This document shows, one piece after another, positions 56,101 to 64,000 of a stretch of 64,000 nt of DNA. A model generated the notes under the pieces. It had not been told where the DNA came from and did not search any database. It saw nothing but the letters and a program-made list of their open reading frames with translations. The stretch covers positions 1 through 64,000 of the forward strand of contig NW_026267106.1 in assembly GCF_014633365.1 (NCBI RefSeq), read 5' to 3'. The position numbers and the translations under genes are program-made. The DNA comes from Diospyros lotus. Taxonomy: Eukaryota > Streptophyta > Magnoliopsida > Ericales > Ebenaceae. Within the stretch, counting starts at the first letter, position 1. Every line of letters starts with the position of its first letter.

Positions 56101-58150
56101 CGTGTCATGTCCATGATCTCGATGGAATCGACAATACTTGTCTTTACTCCGCTTGTTACCCGGGGCTTTCATGGGTCTCGGTTTTTTCAAGTAATCCTTA
56201 TTCTCGATTGTGGCCAGGATCTCAGCCCGAGGAGTATTAAGTAGGGTGAACCTGACTGGACTCCATCGAGAGCCCGACCTCTCCCCCCGTCGGCCCGATT
56301 TATCTTCAGGCCTTTGCTCTCGGTTCTGACTTCTCTTCTCTTTCTTATCTGAGTATTCACTCTTCTTGACCCGCATCACCTCCTCGGCATTAATGTACTT
56401 GGTGGCTCGGCTCAGGATCTCTGTGAATGTTTGGGGAGGCCTCTTAGCTAGTGACTGGGTAAAAGGGCCAACCCTCAAGGCATTCTGAAAGGCCACCATA
56501 GCGATACTCTGATCAAGATTCTCAATGCTCAATGCCTCCATATTAAACCTGGCCACAAAATCTGTTAACGACTCCCCTTGGTTCTGCTTGAGATTCACGA
56601 GGGTCATGGTAGACCTCCGGTGCCTCCTTAGGGGAGCGAAGTGAGCCAAGAACCTATTCCGAAGCTGTCCGAAGTTAGCGATCGACCGATGTGCCAGACT
56701 TGAATACCAGGACCGTGCATGTCCTTCCAAAGTGGCTGGGAAGACTCTGCACCACATAGCATCAGGTGCCGCCTGGACCATCATGTGAGAGGCGAAGAGA
56801 TTTAAGTGATCAGCGGGGTCAGTTGTGCCTCCATATGGCTTAATAGCTGGGATTCGAAGGCGCTCGGATGGGGTAATTGCCATGATCTCCCGACTTAATA
56901 GCTGATTAGAAACAATGTCGTGTGGCTCTTCTTCCCTCCGTCTCAACTCTGCAACCTCCCTCTCCAAATGCCGCAAACGTCTTTCTCGCTGAGCCCCTCC
57001 AGCCCGGGCATAATCGGGACCAGAGGACTCCTCCTCCTCCTCCGAGCCTAGCTTCCCGTACTCGCTTCGCCTAGAGGGTCCGCTCCGTCTCTCGTCCCGA
57101 TGGGACTCCTTCCCAGCGCGGGGGGATTCGCCTCCTCGGAATTCTCTATGACTAGAGTGACGATCCCCCTGATGTCGACTATCATGATTAGAGTGTTCCA
57201 CCGGTCTCATCTCCGGGGGCTGCTGTTGGGCCAAAAAGGTGTTGAGCAATTCCGTCAGATGTTGGACCTGTCCCTCTAGCTGGGCGACACGATCCTGAGG
57301 TGGCGAGGGATTTGGGGGGTGACCCCCTACGGGGCCGCTCTCAGGTGGGTGGTTTTGACTCTGATCTGGGACGGGGTGGGTCCCAGCAGCTCGTGATGGA
57401 TTTCTTCTTGTCGCCATAACGGGAGGAAACTTGAGCTCGGCCGAGGTACTCGACGAATAAGGGCAGATAAAGTAACCGGCCCCACGGTGGGCGCCAAATG
57501 ATGATACTGGACCGATCACCGAGGTCTGCCTCGAACCAAGTACCTGCAGGGGCGGGGCTGTAATCCCCCGGGAGAACTCCGACGCTCAAGTCAGTAGAAG
57601 AAATATGCCCAAAATAGAAAATTGAACCAGTAGTCAGATGATCCGTACCTGTAGAAGTCGATATCTATTTAAAGATGGGGTAAAGCACACATTGAAGGGA
57701 TAAGATAAGTCTTGAACCGGACGTTGGAGAGAATCTCGATTAACTGGGTCAGCCTTGTTCAAAATCAAATATGAGATAAATGATGAAGATATAGGTGATA
57801 CGTGGCACTTTTTGGGGCCGGCACGTGGCGGCACCACATTGGAGATCTCCAAGGGTAGTATAGTATTTTTGCCCTTAGTAAAATATTCCCTCATCACTTA
57901 GGATACTTCTTTAAATATGTTTTCTTCTTGACTTGACACACACACACACGCACACATACAGGCTAAGTATCAGCAATGGAAGGACATGAGGAGGGTGTAT
58001 GGTGCAGTATGGGACATCCCTAATCCTCCAAGCGGCGCGCTTAGCCTGAGAGTCCAAGTTTGTGGTCAGAAGTGGGTGTACCTGAGCAAAGCCATTCCTA
58101 AGAAATGGAAGTCTGGGGCCATCTATGAAACCGGCGTTAAGCTTGTTTAA
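47122..58150 (+). CDS. EXLB: expansin-like B protein, four exons, retrotransposon in intron 3
   Basis: Secreted wall protein of the EXLB subfamily. Exons 47122-47263, 47656-47762, 47936-48247 and 57962-58150 join in phase to 249 residues. Introns are GT-AG; intron 3 is 9714 bp because element B (48313-57896) lies 65 bp inside it, and without it would be about 125 bp. Residues 1-25 look like a signal peptide. CGYGEYGRTV and CGACYQVKCKIPGLC mark the GH45-like domain; the CBM63-like domain is about 160-249 with VYGAVWDIPNPP and ETGVKLV at the end. As in other EXLB proteins, the HFD motif is missing (NTDFILS). The coding sequence itself is intact, so it would work if the large intron is spliced. 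AATAAA is at 58346. Paralogue: 7392-8789. Confidence 0.9.
48313..48710 (-). repeat. element B 3' LTR (left)
   Basis: 398 bp, TGATGATACTGG to CCCTCATCA; differs from the right LTR by A/G in CTTGAACCAGACG and T/C in CAAAATTAAATATG. Confidence 0.95.
48711..48726 (-). other. element B polypurine tract
   Basis: Minus strand reads GGAGTTGGGGGGCAAG directly before the 3' LTR. Confidence 0.75.
48907..48914 (+). promoter_or_regulatory. TATA box of the antisense gene in element B
   Basis: Plus strand TTCTATAAAAAGGG, with TATAAAAA here, about 640 bp before the first in-frame ATG. Transcription would start near 48940. A possible 5'UTR intron runs from GGTAAGAG at 48968 to TTTGTGCAG at 49369 and removes a poly-T and GC-rich stretch; no ATG lies in the remaining leader. 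Confidence 0.55.
49040..49370. repeat. GC-rich low-complexity block between poly-T tracts
   Basis: GGCCGCGCGGGCC/GAGGCCGCG-type words repeat at 49080-49260 between long T runs. ORFs on both strands here are composition artefacts. It lies in the predicted leader intron. Confidence 0.7.
49551..51459 (+). CDS. antisense-strand gene of element B, three exons (Grande gene23-like, 'putative gypsy type transposon' family)
   Basis: An apparently intact gene opposite in direction to gag-pol. Exons 49551-50421, 50514-50914 and 50986-51459, with introns GT..GCAG and GT..ACAG, join in phase to about 581 residues. Residues 1-60 are serine-rich. About 85-260 is the conserved domain of plant gypsy antisense ORFs (YHLPVTGYWYS, CRFPFESTLAEIF, GWRNLVSFVICC, SLKGWKNRYFFMG). 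The middle is basic and low complexity; 425-520 is a long coiled coil (LQRRMARNSQRMLEMDNALA onward); the tail is acidic (EESEEFEEEE-like). First ATG after the predicted leader intron is at 49551. AATAAA at about 51524 ends the unit. Function unknown; related pieces lie in element A at 10777-13083. Confidence 0.78.
51524..51529 (+). terminator. poly(A) signal of the antisense gene
   Basis: TTGAATAAAAATGC about 65 nt after the stop codon, on the same strand as the host EXLB gene. Confidence 0.55.
51621..51872. repeat. 50-51 bp tandem repeat, five units
   Basis: GGGGTGGTCCCCCGAGGCCA then CATTTGACCCTTGACTCTTC starts at 51621, 51672, 51723, 51773 and 51823. It lies between the 3' ends of the antisense gene and of pol. 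Element A has a homologous array at the same place. Confidence 0.9.
51992..53971 (-). pseudogene. element B RNase H, second RNase H and integrase (open frame)
   Basis: A 659-codon open frame with, in order: RNase H end (YSPMEKL just before it, LVVSARKLRPYFQAH), DIEYRPRSAIKAQALADFIA, the second RNase H (WMLAVDGSSNSAGGGAGLMI, ASNNEAEYEALIAGL, SDSNLVVQQVKGEYEA), integrase zinc HHCC (EIHEGICGSHIGAR, KKCERCQR), and the catalytic core D-D-E (WGIDILGPFP, VIVSDNGTQF, QANGQIELANR). It ends WEGPYGVTETLSPGAYRL and a stop. This part itself is intact, but the frame is out of register with the RT part because of a deletion near 53985. Confidence 0.88.
53959..54591 (-). pseudogene. element B RT palm with YVDD box and RNase H start, frameshifted end
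   Basis: Minus-strand frame with MPFGLKNAGATYQ, EAYVDDMLVKS, KFLGYIVHHRGIEVNPEKI, GRFLSRSAEKGLPFF, PLYLYLAVAEEAVSSVLVRE. It runs into a wrong frame after NKRQR, where about 40 bases are missing between two CAGAGG words (near 53985), compared with element A (25362-25500). The preceding TGA (54592-54594) separates it from the RT start in the same frame. Confidence 0.86.
54592..55281 (-). pseudogene. element B RT fingers/palm start, between two stops
   Basis: In the same frame as gag-protease, after a TAG at 55282-55284. Contains VSFLLEGPEDPKTAEP, FAWSVHDIPGIDP, REVDYPEWLANVVLVPKGEG, WRLCIDFTDLNKACPKDSYP, FLDAFQGYHQI, then TDRGTY and a TGA at 54592-54594. A change at a cysteine-like codon would explain the TGA. 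Only these two point stops divide the frame here. Confidence 0.87.
55282..57417 (-). CDS. element B gag-protease
   Basis: Open frame of about 711 residues from the ATG at 57415-57417 to a TAG at 55282-55284. N-terminal part is charged and low complexity, with a leucine-rich helix (RVAQLEGQVQHLTELL). The Retrotrans_gag core follows (DPADHLNLFASHMMVQA, WCRVFPATLEGHARSWYSSL, FVARFNMEAL). Then a CHHC zinc-knuckle-like motif CRFHRDHGHDTEEC. Protease has the active-site variant MDPGSSSEVLY and ILVADVPSAYNMILGRSG. The TAG may be a decay event or a regulated terminator between protease and RT; the second stop downstream favours decay. Gag would form the virus-like particle; the protease would cut the polyprotein. 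Confidence 0.85.
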   Translation of the reverse strand: MATRRNPSRAAGTHPVPDQSQNHPPESGPVGGHPPNPSPPQDRVAQLEGQVQHLTELLNTFLAQQQPPEMRPVEHSNHDSRHQGDRHSSHREFRGGESPRAGKESHRDERRSGPSRRSEYGKLGSEEEEESSGPDYARAGGAQRERRLRHLEREVAELRRREEEPHDIVSNQLLSREIMAITPSERLRIPAIKPYGGTTDPADHLNLFASHMMVQAAPDAMWCRVFPATLEGHARSWYSSLAHRSIANFGQLRNRFLAHFAPLRRHRRSTMTLVNLKQNQGESLTDFVARFNMEALSIENLDQSIAMVAFQNALRVGPFTQSLAKRPPQTFTEILSRATKYINAEEVMRVKKSEYSDKKEKRSQNREQRPEDKSGRRGERSGSRWSPVRFTLLNTPRAEILATIENKDYLKKPRPMKAPGNKRSKDKYCRFHRDHGHDTEECHQLKEEIQELINRGFLRRFVAKDTEPQRGERRGSGSPSRRRGRSQERRRTRTPPRRQNRQGDGSPPQQLIFHTLAAGVVPGKESGESSDLHRRPGVKRARPGDVISFTDDDLPGYPVSNDPLVITAKLGKWERRRILMDPGSSSEVLYRRAFLGMGYEMEQLKPARVPLIGFDGEVVYADGVFQLLLTLGKGSRFAQVMLDILVADVPSAYNMILGRSGLNALRAVPSTYHMVLKFPTAAGVGEVRGDLRSARECYMASISTAKGVVHE
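57478..57498 (-). other. element B primer-binding site
   Basis: Minus strand TTTGGCGCCCACCGTGGGGC starts directly after the 5' LTR. Same type as element A; tRNA partner not resolved by eye. Confidence 0.65.
57499..57896 (-). repeat. element B 5' LTR (right)
   Basis: 398 bp partner of 48313-48710; CTTAG duplication follows at 57897-57901. Confidence 0.95.
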
Positions 58151-58345
58151 TTAAGCTCTATATGTGGAAGTGTTAGTTTGATCCAAGTTCTATTGTATAC
58201 TTAGTTAAGTGTGGGAGTGGTTCATTACTTGTTGTGTCCTATGAAATCTAATAAGTGGAGCTAATGCTTGCTCCTAGCTTGAGTATTTCTCAAGTTTTAA
58301 TTCTGCAATGGCAGAGCCAGCCAGTGGTCTACTCGTTATATTCTC

Positions 58346-58351
58346 AATAAA
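58346..58351 (+). terminator. poly(A) signal of EXLB copy 2
   Basis: TTCTCAATAAAATACTTGGA, about 196 nt after the stop; homologous to the 3'UTR of the other EXLB gene. Confidence 0.6.
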
Positions 58352-59740
58352 ATACTTGGACTACTAATTGTGTTTACATTTGTGTTTAGAGAGAGTGCGA
58401 ATAAACATTTCAGTTGTACTTTCTTTCGTTCTTCCCCCAGCGCCCCGCCCCCTTTATATATTTCAAGTGTTTTTTCATTTCTCTTTCTTATGTAGAGAAA
58501 AATGACTCAAATTTTAAACTCAATACTGTTAAAGTTTTACTAAATTACAACATATACCGCTACATATTGTGAAAATTACACTCACCTTTGATCATTTAAT
58601 ATTTATTAAGAAATTCATGTAATTTTGTAGAACTTCTCCGGTATCCTCCATGTAACATATATCAAAGTTTCGGGGATTATCTCATGACTTTTCAATAATA
58701 AGAATATTGGCTCAAGGGAAAAGGGCAAGTAGATTTACATAGTAAAGATAATTATTGTAATTTTTTTTATATTAATATATCTTCTTAGGTCAAAGTTAAG
58801 AATACTTAGTGTATTTTAATTTAAATTTTATTTTAAAAATCATTTTTATGTCCTAACACAAGACTCATTGTCCAAAACATACAAGACTCATTCTCCTCCA
58901 ATTTTAAAATTCGTCACATTAATTTTTAAATTTAGTTTTGACATCCAAAAACTTGACTTTTAAAGAGTGTCGTGATTAATTTAAAAACTAATTAAATAAA
59001 TTTTAAAATTCAAAACTTGTACAAACTTAAATGTCAAAATTTTAAATATATATTATCAACTTATTCTTTATTGTTTTATAAAACTCCAACCGAATAAGTA
59101 ATTTTTTTATAAAAGGCAAAAGACATAAAACTGCCCTCCATCTTTTAGTCATTTGGTCCTCTAACTTTAAAATTGACCTATTGTGCCACTAAACTTTTAA
59201 TTTTAGAACTATCACACACCTCATTTGGTATTATATTGCCCGTGAGTTACACACGATCCAACGTGGACCCACTCATTAACTAGGCCAATGAAAGGGTGCC
59301 ATATGTGACGTGGTGAAAGAATTATTGCACAACAAAGCCAAGTCTCGACACTACAAGAGAGGAAGCACGGTTGCCAGTGGAAGATGTAGTGAAGGCTTAA
59401 GTCAACAATCACAGCCTTATAGAAGAGAAAGGTAAAGAGAGGGATGAGGGCAGAGACCTTAGCTGTACTTGGTGCCATCGATTCACAACTTTATTTGCTC
59501 GATGCCATTGTCGATTCACAAACACGAATCGACATTTTTGTGCTCAGTGTTGTCATTTCCATGCAACATGAATCAATTCAACCTCAAATATGCTTGGTGT
59601 TGCCATCGATTCACAAACACAAACTAGGTTGAGCCGTTGCCATGGTCAATTCAGCCTCAAACAGGGTAAGTCAATTGCGAGGAAGGCGAGACCATGGCGT
59701 CAACAACAAAGAATGAGGGACTAGGGTCAGTTAGCGACAA
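58352..59740. other. AT-rich intergenic DNA
   Basis: No gene recognised. 59440-59640 has imperfect repeats of ATCGATTCACAAAC/GCCATCGATTCAC type. Confidence 0.4.
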
Positions 59741-59750
59741 GAACACAAGA

Positions 59751-59890
59751 GGTTGGTCGACAGTAAGGAATATGAGAGATTGGTTGGTTGTGGGAAAGGC
59801 AAAAGGTTGGTCGTCGGTAAGAAAGACGAGAGGTTGGTTTGCTATGAGGAAGGCAAGAGGTCAGTCGACAGTAGGAAGGCTAATGGTCGG
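59751..59890. repeat. 27-bp minisatellite, five units
   Basis: GGTTGGTCGACAGTAAGGAA-type units start at 59751, 59778, 59805, 59832 and 59859. The period equals nine codons and one frame stays open (59694-59903) with a WSTVRK-like 9-residue repeat; coding is not supported otherwise. Confidence 0.7.
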
Positions 59891-60021
59891 TCAATGTCAA
59901 TGAAGAATGCCAGAAGTTATTGGCGCGAGAAAGGGGGATGAAGAATATGATGGATGCTAATGAAATTTTTAACCAATGCACACAGTGGTGGAGCCACATA
60001 TGGTCAAGGGTGGGCCATTGT

Positions 60022-62201
60022 TGTAAGCACCTCCGCCCGGATATCCCAACCACCCGGTCTATCCTAACGAAAGCGTTTACATCAGGGAAGAGAAATAAAC
60101 ACAAGACAGAAATGCCCTGGCATGCATAAATAAAAAAATACAACAACGGAAGCAAAACGATATACATGCACGCCCACAAGTACCCCGCTAGAACAGCGGT
60201 TAAGGAGTATATAAAAATATACAGAGACCTGTGCCAACAAATATAAGATACAAGGAACAACCCAGCACAGTCAAAAATGAGAGACATAACTCCCAACAAA
60301 ACATCAGAGACAACGGGGGCAAGCTAAATGTACACCATACTGACACGGCTAGCTGCTAAGTGGAACGATCCTCGCCCTCGGCATTCGCTTTACCCTTACT
60401 AGAATGATGGAAAGCAAGGTGAGTCGCAAGACTCAGCAAGTTTATAAGAAAATGAAAGCTATACAGTAAATCGAGGAGATCACCCCAACACAATCCCGCA
60501 CGTACGCACAAGCCATGTGACGCAACAATACAATAGTGCAGCATAATAATAGCACATACCGATCCTTGGGGCCCACATAAGACACCTGGCACTCAAGTCC
60601 CATACCAACCTGCCGCTGCCTTGAAAGGAAACATAGATCTCCAACAAACCTGTGCGCACTGTCCCGGGTCGGTACTCCCGTCACCTGTATCCATGTCGAT
60701 ACTCCCGACACCCGAGCCATAGGCTTCATCGGAACGGTACTCCCGTCCAAGAACTAATAACTACCAGTAACCATGCAATGCACATAAAAATGCAATGGCG
60801 TAGTGAGCATCAACCTGATACATGGGGCCCATACATCCAGGCATCAGGCCATGCTCCTCCCATATAGTAAACCACACGCGATGCATATGCCCGTGCTGGA
60901 TGCATCATAACCAAGCTAGGATGTCCGTGACCAAGTATAACCAGATCATGAAAACCCCAACATGTAGCCCGTACCCATGTGCACACCAAAACATGCAACA
61001 AGAATAAAATGATATCAGTTATGTTATAATCACGTAATGGTAGAGCCAGTTAACGGTGCTTAGCACCGGCCAACGGTCAGTGGATAAGAGAGACCAGCCG
61101 ACGGCCTAAGATAGACCGTACGACCGTCACTCTGTCAGCGAGTGAGTACGGCATCATTCTCATAGGCTTGGGGGTGGCACAAACCCCCGTAGATAGCCAA
61201 CGAATAAAATCCTCGAGACCAGTCTAATAAATTAAATTTTAAAACAAACTGTTTAAAATTTCATAATTTATTAACAGCCGAAACCAATGAAGGGAGGTCA
61301 AATAAATTGACAACGAAAGAAACGACGAAGGGGGTATAAAGAACTTGCCTTTACGAAGATATCCTTAGGCTCGTTTTGGCCAAACGTGATAAAATTTATA
61401 CAAACTGCAACACCCAAATTATTTGCAAAAATTAACAAAATTGGGCTCTAAACAAAATTTCGACCGTACAGAATATTAATTACTAGCTTGTCTACATACC
61501 TGGCAATTTAAATCTTAAAGTAAACTAGATTTAATATGAATTTTCCACCCAAATTCTCCAAATTTTTCTCCCGCGCACGCTGCCTCCTTTCTGGAAATTT
61601 GCTCATTGTTTAATAGCAAAAAGAACGCCCGAAATCGGGCTTAAATCGGCCAAAAACAAGCGGAGGAGGCGCGGCCACGTGGCAGCGCGCGGGCCAACCA
61701 TTGGGAGGCCACCGCCTCACCGAAACGATGTCATTTCGGACGCCCAGTAGCTGAAATAAATCAGCCAAAAATTCGGCCCTCGCGCGCGCGCCTATCGCGA
61801 ATCAAACCCGCGACCTCGCCTGCGCCCACACGCTTGCGTGCCACCCGCGCCAGCCAGCTCCCTCAACCTAATAATGCGGCCCATTAAATTTAAAGGGACC
61901 CCTGGTCCCTTTCACGAAAATCGCACCAGCCCCTCCAACTTCCATTATTTACACTCTCACCCCCCCTTATTAATTACATTAACGCTCAAAACTACCAAAA
62001 ATCCCACAATTTAATTTATTTCAATTTTTTTCTTATTTCGGAAATATTCTAAAATAATAATTAATTACCCTAATTTCTTATTTCCTTAAAATCACATAAT
62101 TTATTTTTATTTATAATAATAAATTATTTTAATATTCCTTTTAAATTAAATTACCCCAATAACGAATAATTAAATTAAATTGCCATATACGCGGCATTAC
62201 A
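60022..62201 (-). mobile_element. Tekay/Del-like solo LTR with TSD ATTGT
   Basis: 2180 bp; minus strand TGTAATGCCGCGTATATGG to GGCGGAGGTGCTTACA, with perfect duplication ATTGT at 60017-60021 and 62202-62206. Size and ends resemble the interrupted solo LTR at 15363-25260. No internal domain or ORF. Confidence 0.85.
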
Positions 62202-62579
62202 ATTGTCCACCTTGAATTTCTATTTTTTTTAGTTAGTTAAAAATTAATTATTAAGAAAAACAAATTTAAGAAATAACAAACAAAAGTCACAAAACGTATT
62301 TAACACGACATTCAAAAGCCTTCAATCTCCACCTCTTTCACTTCCTTGATCTCTCATCATTATGTTTTACCATCTCCAATCAAGCAAAATTAGTCGTCGA
62401 ACACTAGTCAATGGTAGTCTTTTCTCCTTCTTCAGCATCTCTTTTTATATTTTGGATGTTTCGAAGAGATTGAGGACTAAATTTTAGAGTTTGTTTAAGG
62501 ATTTAGGGGCTTAAGGTTGGGGCTTTTTTGGAAGAATTTAAGGACTTAATTTTGAAGGATTTAAGGATGATTCATTCTC

Positions 62580-63040
62580 TACTTTTGATAAGATCAAATT
62601 AATTCGACTTAGTGAATATTATCCTGAAAATTTTTCACCAACAGATCTCTTGGCGCATAATGATATACTTGAAACATATATTATTAATGTGCATACTAAT
62701 CAGAATTTTAAATGACTATGGGGTCTTAGTGATCTTACACAGAAGTTAGTAGCGACGAAGAAAAATGATATGTGCCCATTAATTTATAGACTTGTGATAC
62801 TAGCATTAATTTTTTATATTGCTACTGCTATAGTAGAAAGAGTATTTTTTGTCACGGAGCTTGTTAAGACTCGATAATGCAATTGAATTGAAGATCGATA
62901 GTTGAATGACAGTTTATTTGTGTATATTAAAAAGAATGTATTTAATAAAATTGATAAGTGATGTCATTATACGACGTTATCAAAATATGAAAATGCGTCG
63001 AGAACAATTTAATAATTTATTGATATATTTTTTTAATATT
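62580..63040 (+). pseudogene. hAT transposase C-terminal remnant
   Basis: A frame with several stops reads LSEYYPENFSPTDLLAHNDI, LETYIINV, DLTQKLVATKKNDMCPLIYR, then IATAIVERVFF and LNDSLFVYIKKNVFNKID. This is the C-terminal part of the Tip100-type hAT transposase, including the dimerisation region. At least four stops; dead. Confidence 0.72.
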
Positions 63041-63108
63041 ATTTTATTTCAATTTTTTTACTATTTCATTTTTGCCCACCAAAATAAAAACTTCTGGCTC
63101 CGCCATTG

Positions 63109-63699
63109 GTTGTATGCTCCTTGTCATTAAATGCAAAGGCTAATTTGTAAACAACTACAATTTAATTCACTTTTTATTGAATACTCACTAGTCACCATCA
63201 AGTTATCAACCATCGAGCTTGTAGAGAAAAATACAACATCACAAGCAGTAAGTAACCTATCCAATTCCTACTTCTTTGGTTAAGGCACATTTCTCATCAC
63301 ATTCTCTCTGAACCTTCATAGAACCACCAACAATGTTGATGGCTCTATTCTCATCTCTTACAACCCACATCCAATTTTAGCTTCACCTTCACCCTTTGTT
63401 ACAAGCTTGGGTGTTCTTTGAGTAAACACTTACTCCAAAGACCAGTAAGGATTAAGAGGTTTGAAAGTTAATTCTCATTCCTCTCAAATAAATGTCCGAT
63501 AACTCAATAAATACATGAATAAACCAACATAAAACAGAATAAGCGAAAATATGAGTCTGAAACATCACAGAAGCAAGGGGGGTTAATGGCTACATGCACA
63601 ACCCACTTTCTAAAGCTACGATTCTATAGAACCTCTACTCCATGATCAGTTCACGTAATCGTCCATCCAAGTCGAAACTCAACAAAACCTTCGAACCCT
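63109..63699. other. unassigned flank
   Basis: No gene recognised; may include the 3' non-coding part of the gypsy fragment to its right. Confidence 0.3.
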
Positions 63700-64000
63700 T
63701 CCATGACTTTCAAGAATCTCAGCTACGGGTCCGTCATGGGCGCACTGTTGGAGTCCATGGTTCTGAGTTACAAAGTCAGCATTACCACGTTCCATGTCTG
63801 GAACTACTAAGCCAGCTATTAGGACGTACAAAACATTCCCCCGGTCTTCAAAATCCACGTTGTCCTCAAGGTGAAGCAGCGAATAAGTGGCACAGAAAGG
63901 GAGAAAGGATTCCTAGAATGCATCTTCGAGCAAGGAGTGTGTCCATTGCACTAATATCTGTTCGACGGGTTTCCCCTTATGATATGTATACGGGTGCCCA
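63700..64000 (-). pseudogene. gypsy polyprotein C-terminal end (chromodomain-like)
   Basis: Minus strand entering from the right edge reads HKGKPVEQILVQWTHSLLED then, after a stop, LHLEDNVDFEDRGNV and on to a tail. This matches the chromodomain-like end of plant chromovirus integrases (QVLVQW..PEDATWE, LEDKV). The rest is outside the window. Confidence 0.55.

Larger units (their letters stand above)
48313..57896 (-). mobile_element. element B: young Tat/Retand-type Ty3/gypsy retrotransposon in EXLB intron 3
   Basis: 9584 bp with 398-bp LTRs (48313-48710 and 57499-57896), TG..CA ends and perfect target duplication CTTAG (48308-48312, 57897-57901). Minus-strand order: 5' LTR, primer site, gag-protease, RT, RNase H, second RNase H, integrase, tandem repeat, antisense gene, purine tract, 3' LTR. 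The double RNase H and antisense ORF place it in the Tat lineage. The LTRs differ at two bases by my reading. The polyprotein has two stops and one frameshifting deletion, so it probably needs help to move. Confidence 0.95.
59983..63108 (+). mobile_element. decayed hAT (Tip100-like) transposon, split by a solo LTR
   Basis: The ends read inward CAGTGGTGGAGCCAC and, on the other strand, CAATGGCGGAGCCAG, the end type of Tip100-like hAT elements. The flanking 8-mers AATGCACA and GTTGTATG match at only three positions. The interior keeps only the end of a transposase (62580-63040). Removing the solo LTR leaves about 0.94 kb, so most of the element is lost. Confidence 0.65.

Noticed and set aside
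59971..63116. 8-bp target duplication for the hAT element
   Set aside because: AATGCACA and GTTGTATG agree at three positions only; not counted as evidence.

Overview
The window is nuclear DNA of a flowering plant, most likely a eudicot. It is AT-rich, has short exons with GT-AG introns, and is dominated by LTR retrotransposons and DNA transposons of plant-specific lineages. Apart from transposable-element genes I recognise only two host genes. Both are expansin-like B (EXLB) genes: an intact four-exon copy on the minus strand (7392-8789) and a second four-exon copy on the plus strand (47122-58150). Their coding, 3'UTR and upstream motifs are similar, so they are inverted paralogues about 40 kb apart.

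Layout. 1-2437 is the 3' end of a Ty1/copia element (RT-RNase H with one in-frame stop, then the 3' LTR). 2992-3476 is a Mutator-like MITE with a perfect 9-bp target duplication. 3486-7200 holds nothing recognisable. 7392-8896 is the first EXLB gene, with a duplicated hairpin motif upstream (9166-9298). 9684-29045 is element A, an old Tat/Retand-type Ty3/gypsy element (TSD GTACT). It has lost its RT core and carries a three-level nest: a Tekay-like solo LTR (15363-25260) sits in its RNase H region, and that LTR holds a gag-only LTR element (19408-about 24552). 29862-31985 is a scrambled copia remnant with a 421-bp solo LTR. 32025-34565 is an AT-rich DNA-transposon-like unit with its own solo LTR. 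34719-37698 is a CACTA-type non-autonomous element. 39063-43298 joins a copia 5' LTR to the 3' end of another Tat-type element with two large tandem arrays (88 bp x 14 and 67 bp x 11). About 43470-45350 is a DNA-transposon-like unit with 16 copies of a GTCGAC-centred motif. 47019-58351 is the second EXLB gene, with element B (48313-57896, TSD CTTAG) in its last intron. 59983-63108 is a decayed hAT split by another Tekay-like solo LTR. The right edge (63700-64000) is the C-terminal end of a gypsy polyprotein.

Element B is the most interesting object. Its two 398-bp LTRs differ at two positions, so it is young. The sense gag-pol is broken by two stops and a small deletion with frameshift. On the opposite strand it carries an apparently intact three-exon gene (about 581 codons) with its own TATA box, 5'UTR intron and poly(A) signal. 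Antisense ORFs are known in this lineage (maize Grande is the best-known case). Here the antisense gene is intact while pol is not, and it lies in the same direction as the host expansin gene. The older element A keeps a decayed version of the same antisense gene and a homologous 50-bp repeat array. Everything was read by eye; element boundaries rest on TG..CA ends, target duplications, primer sites and shared repeats, and lineage names are by recognition, not by search.
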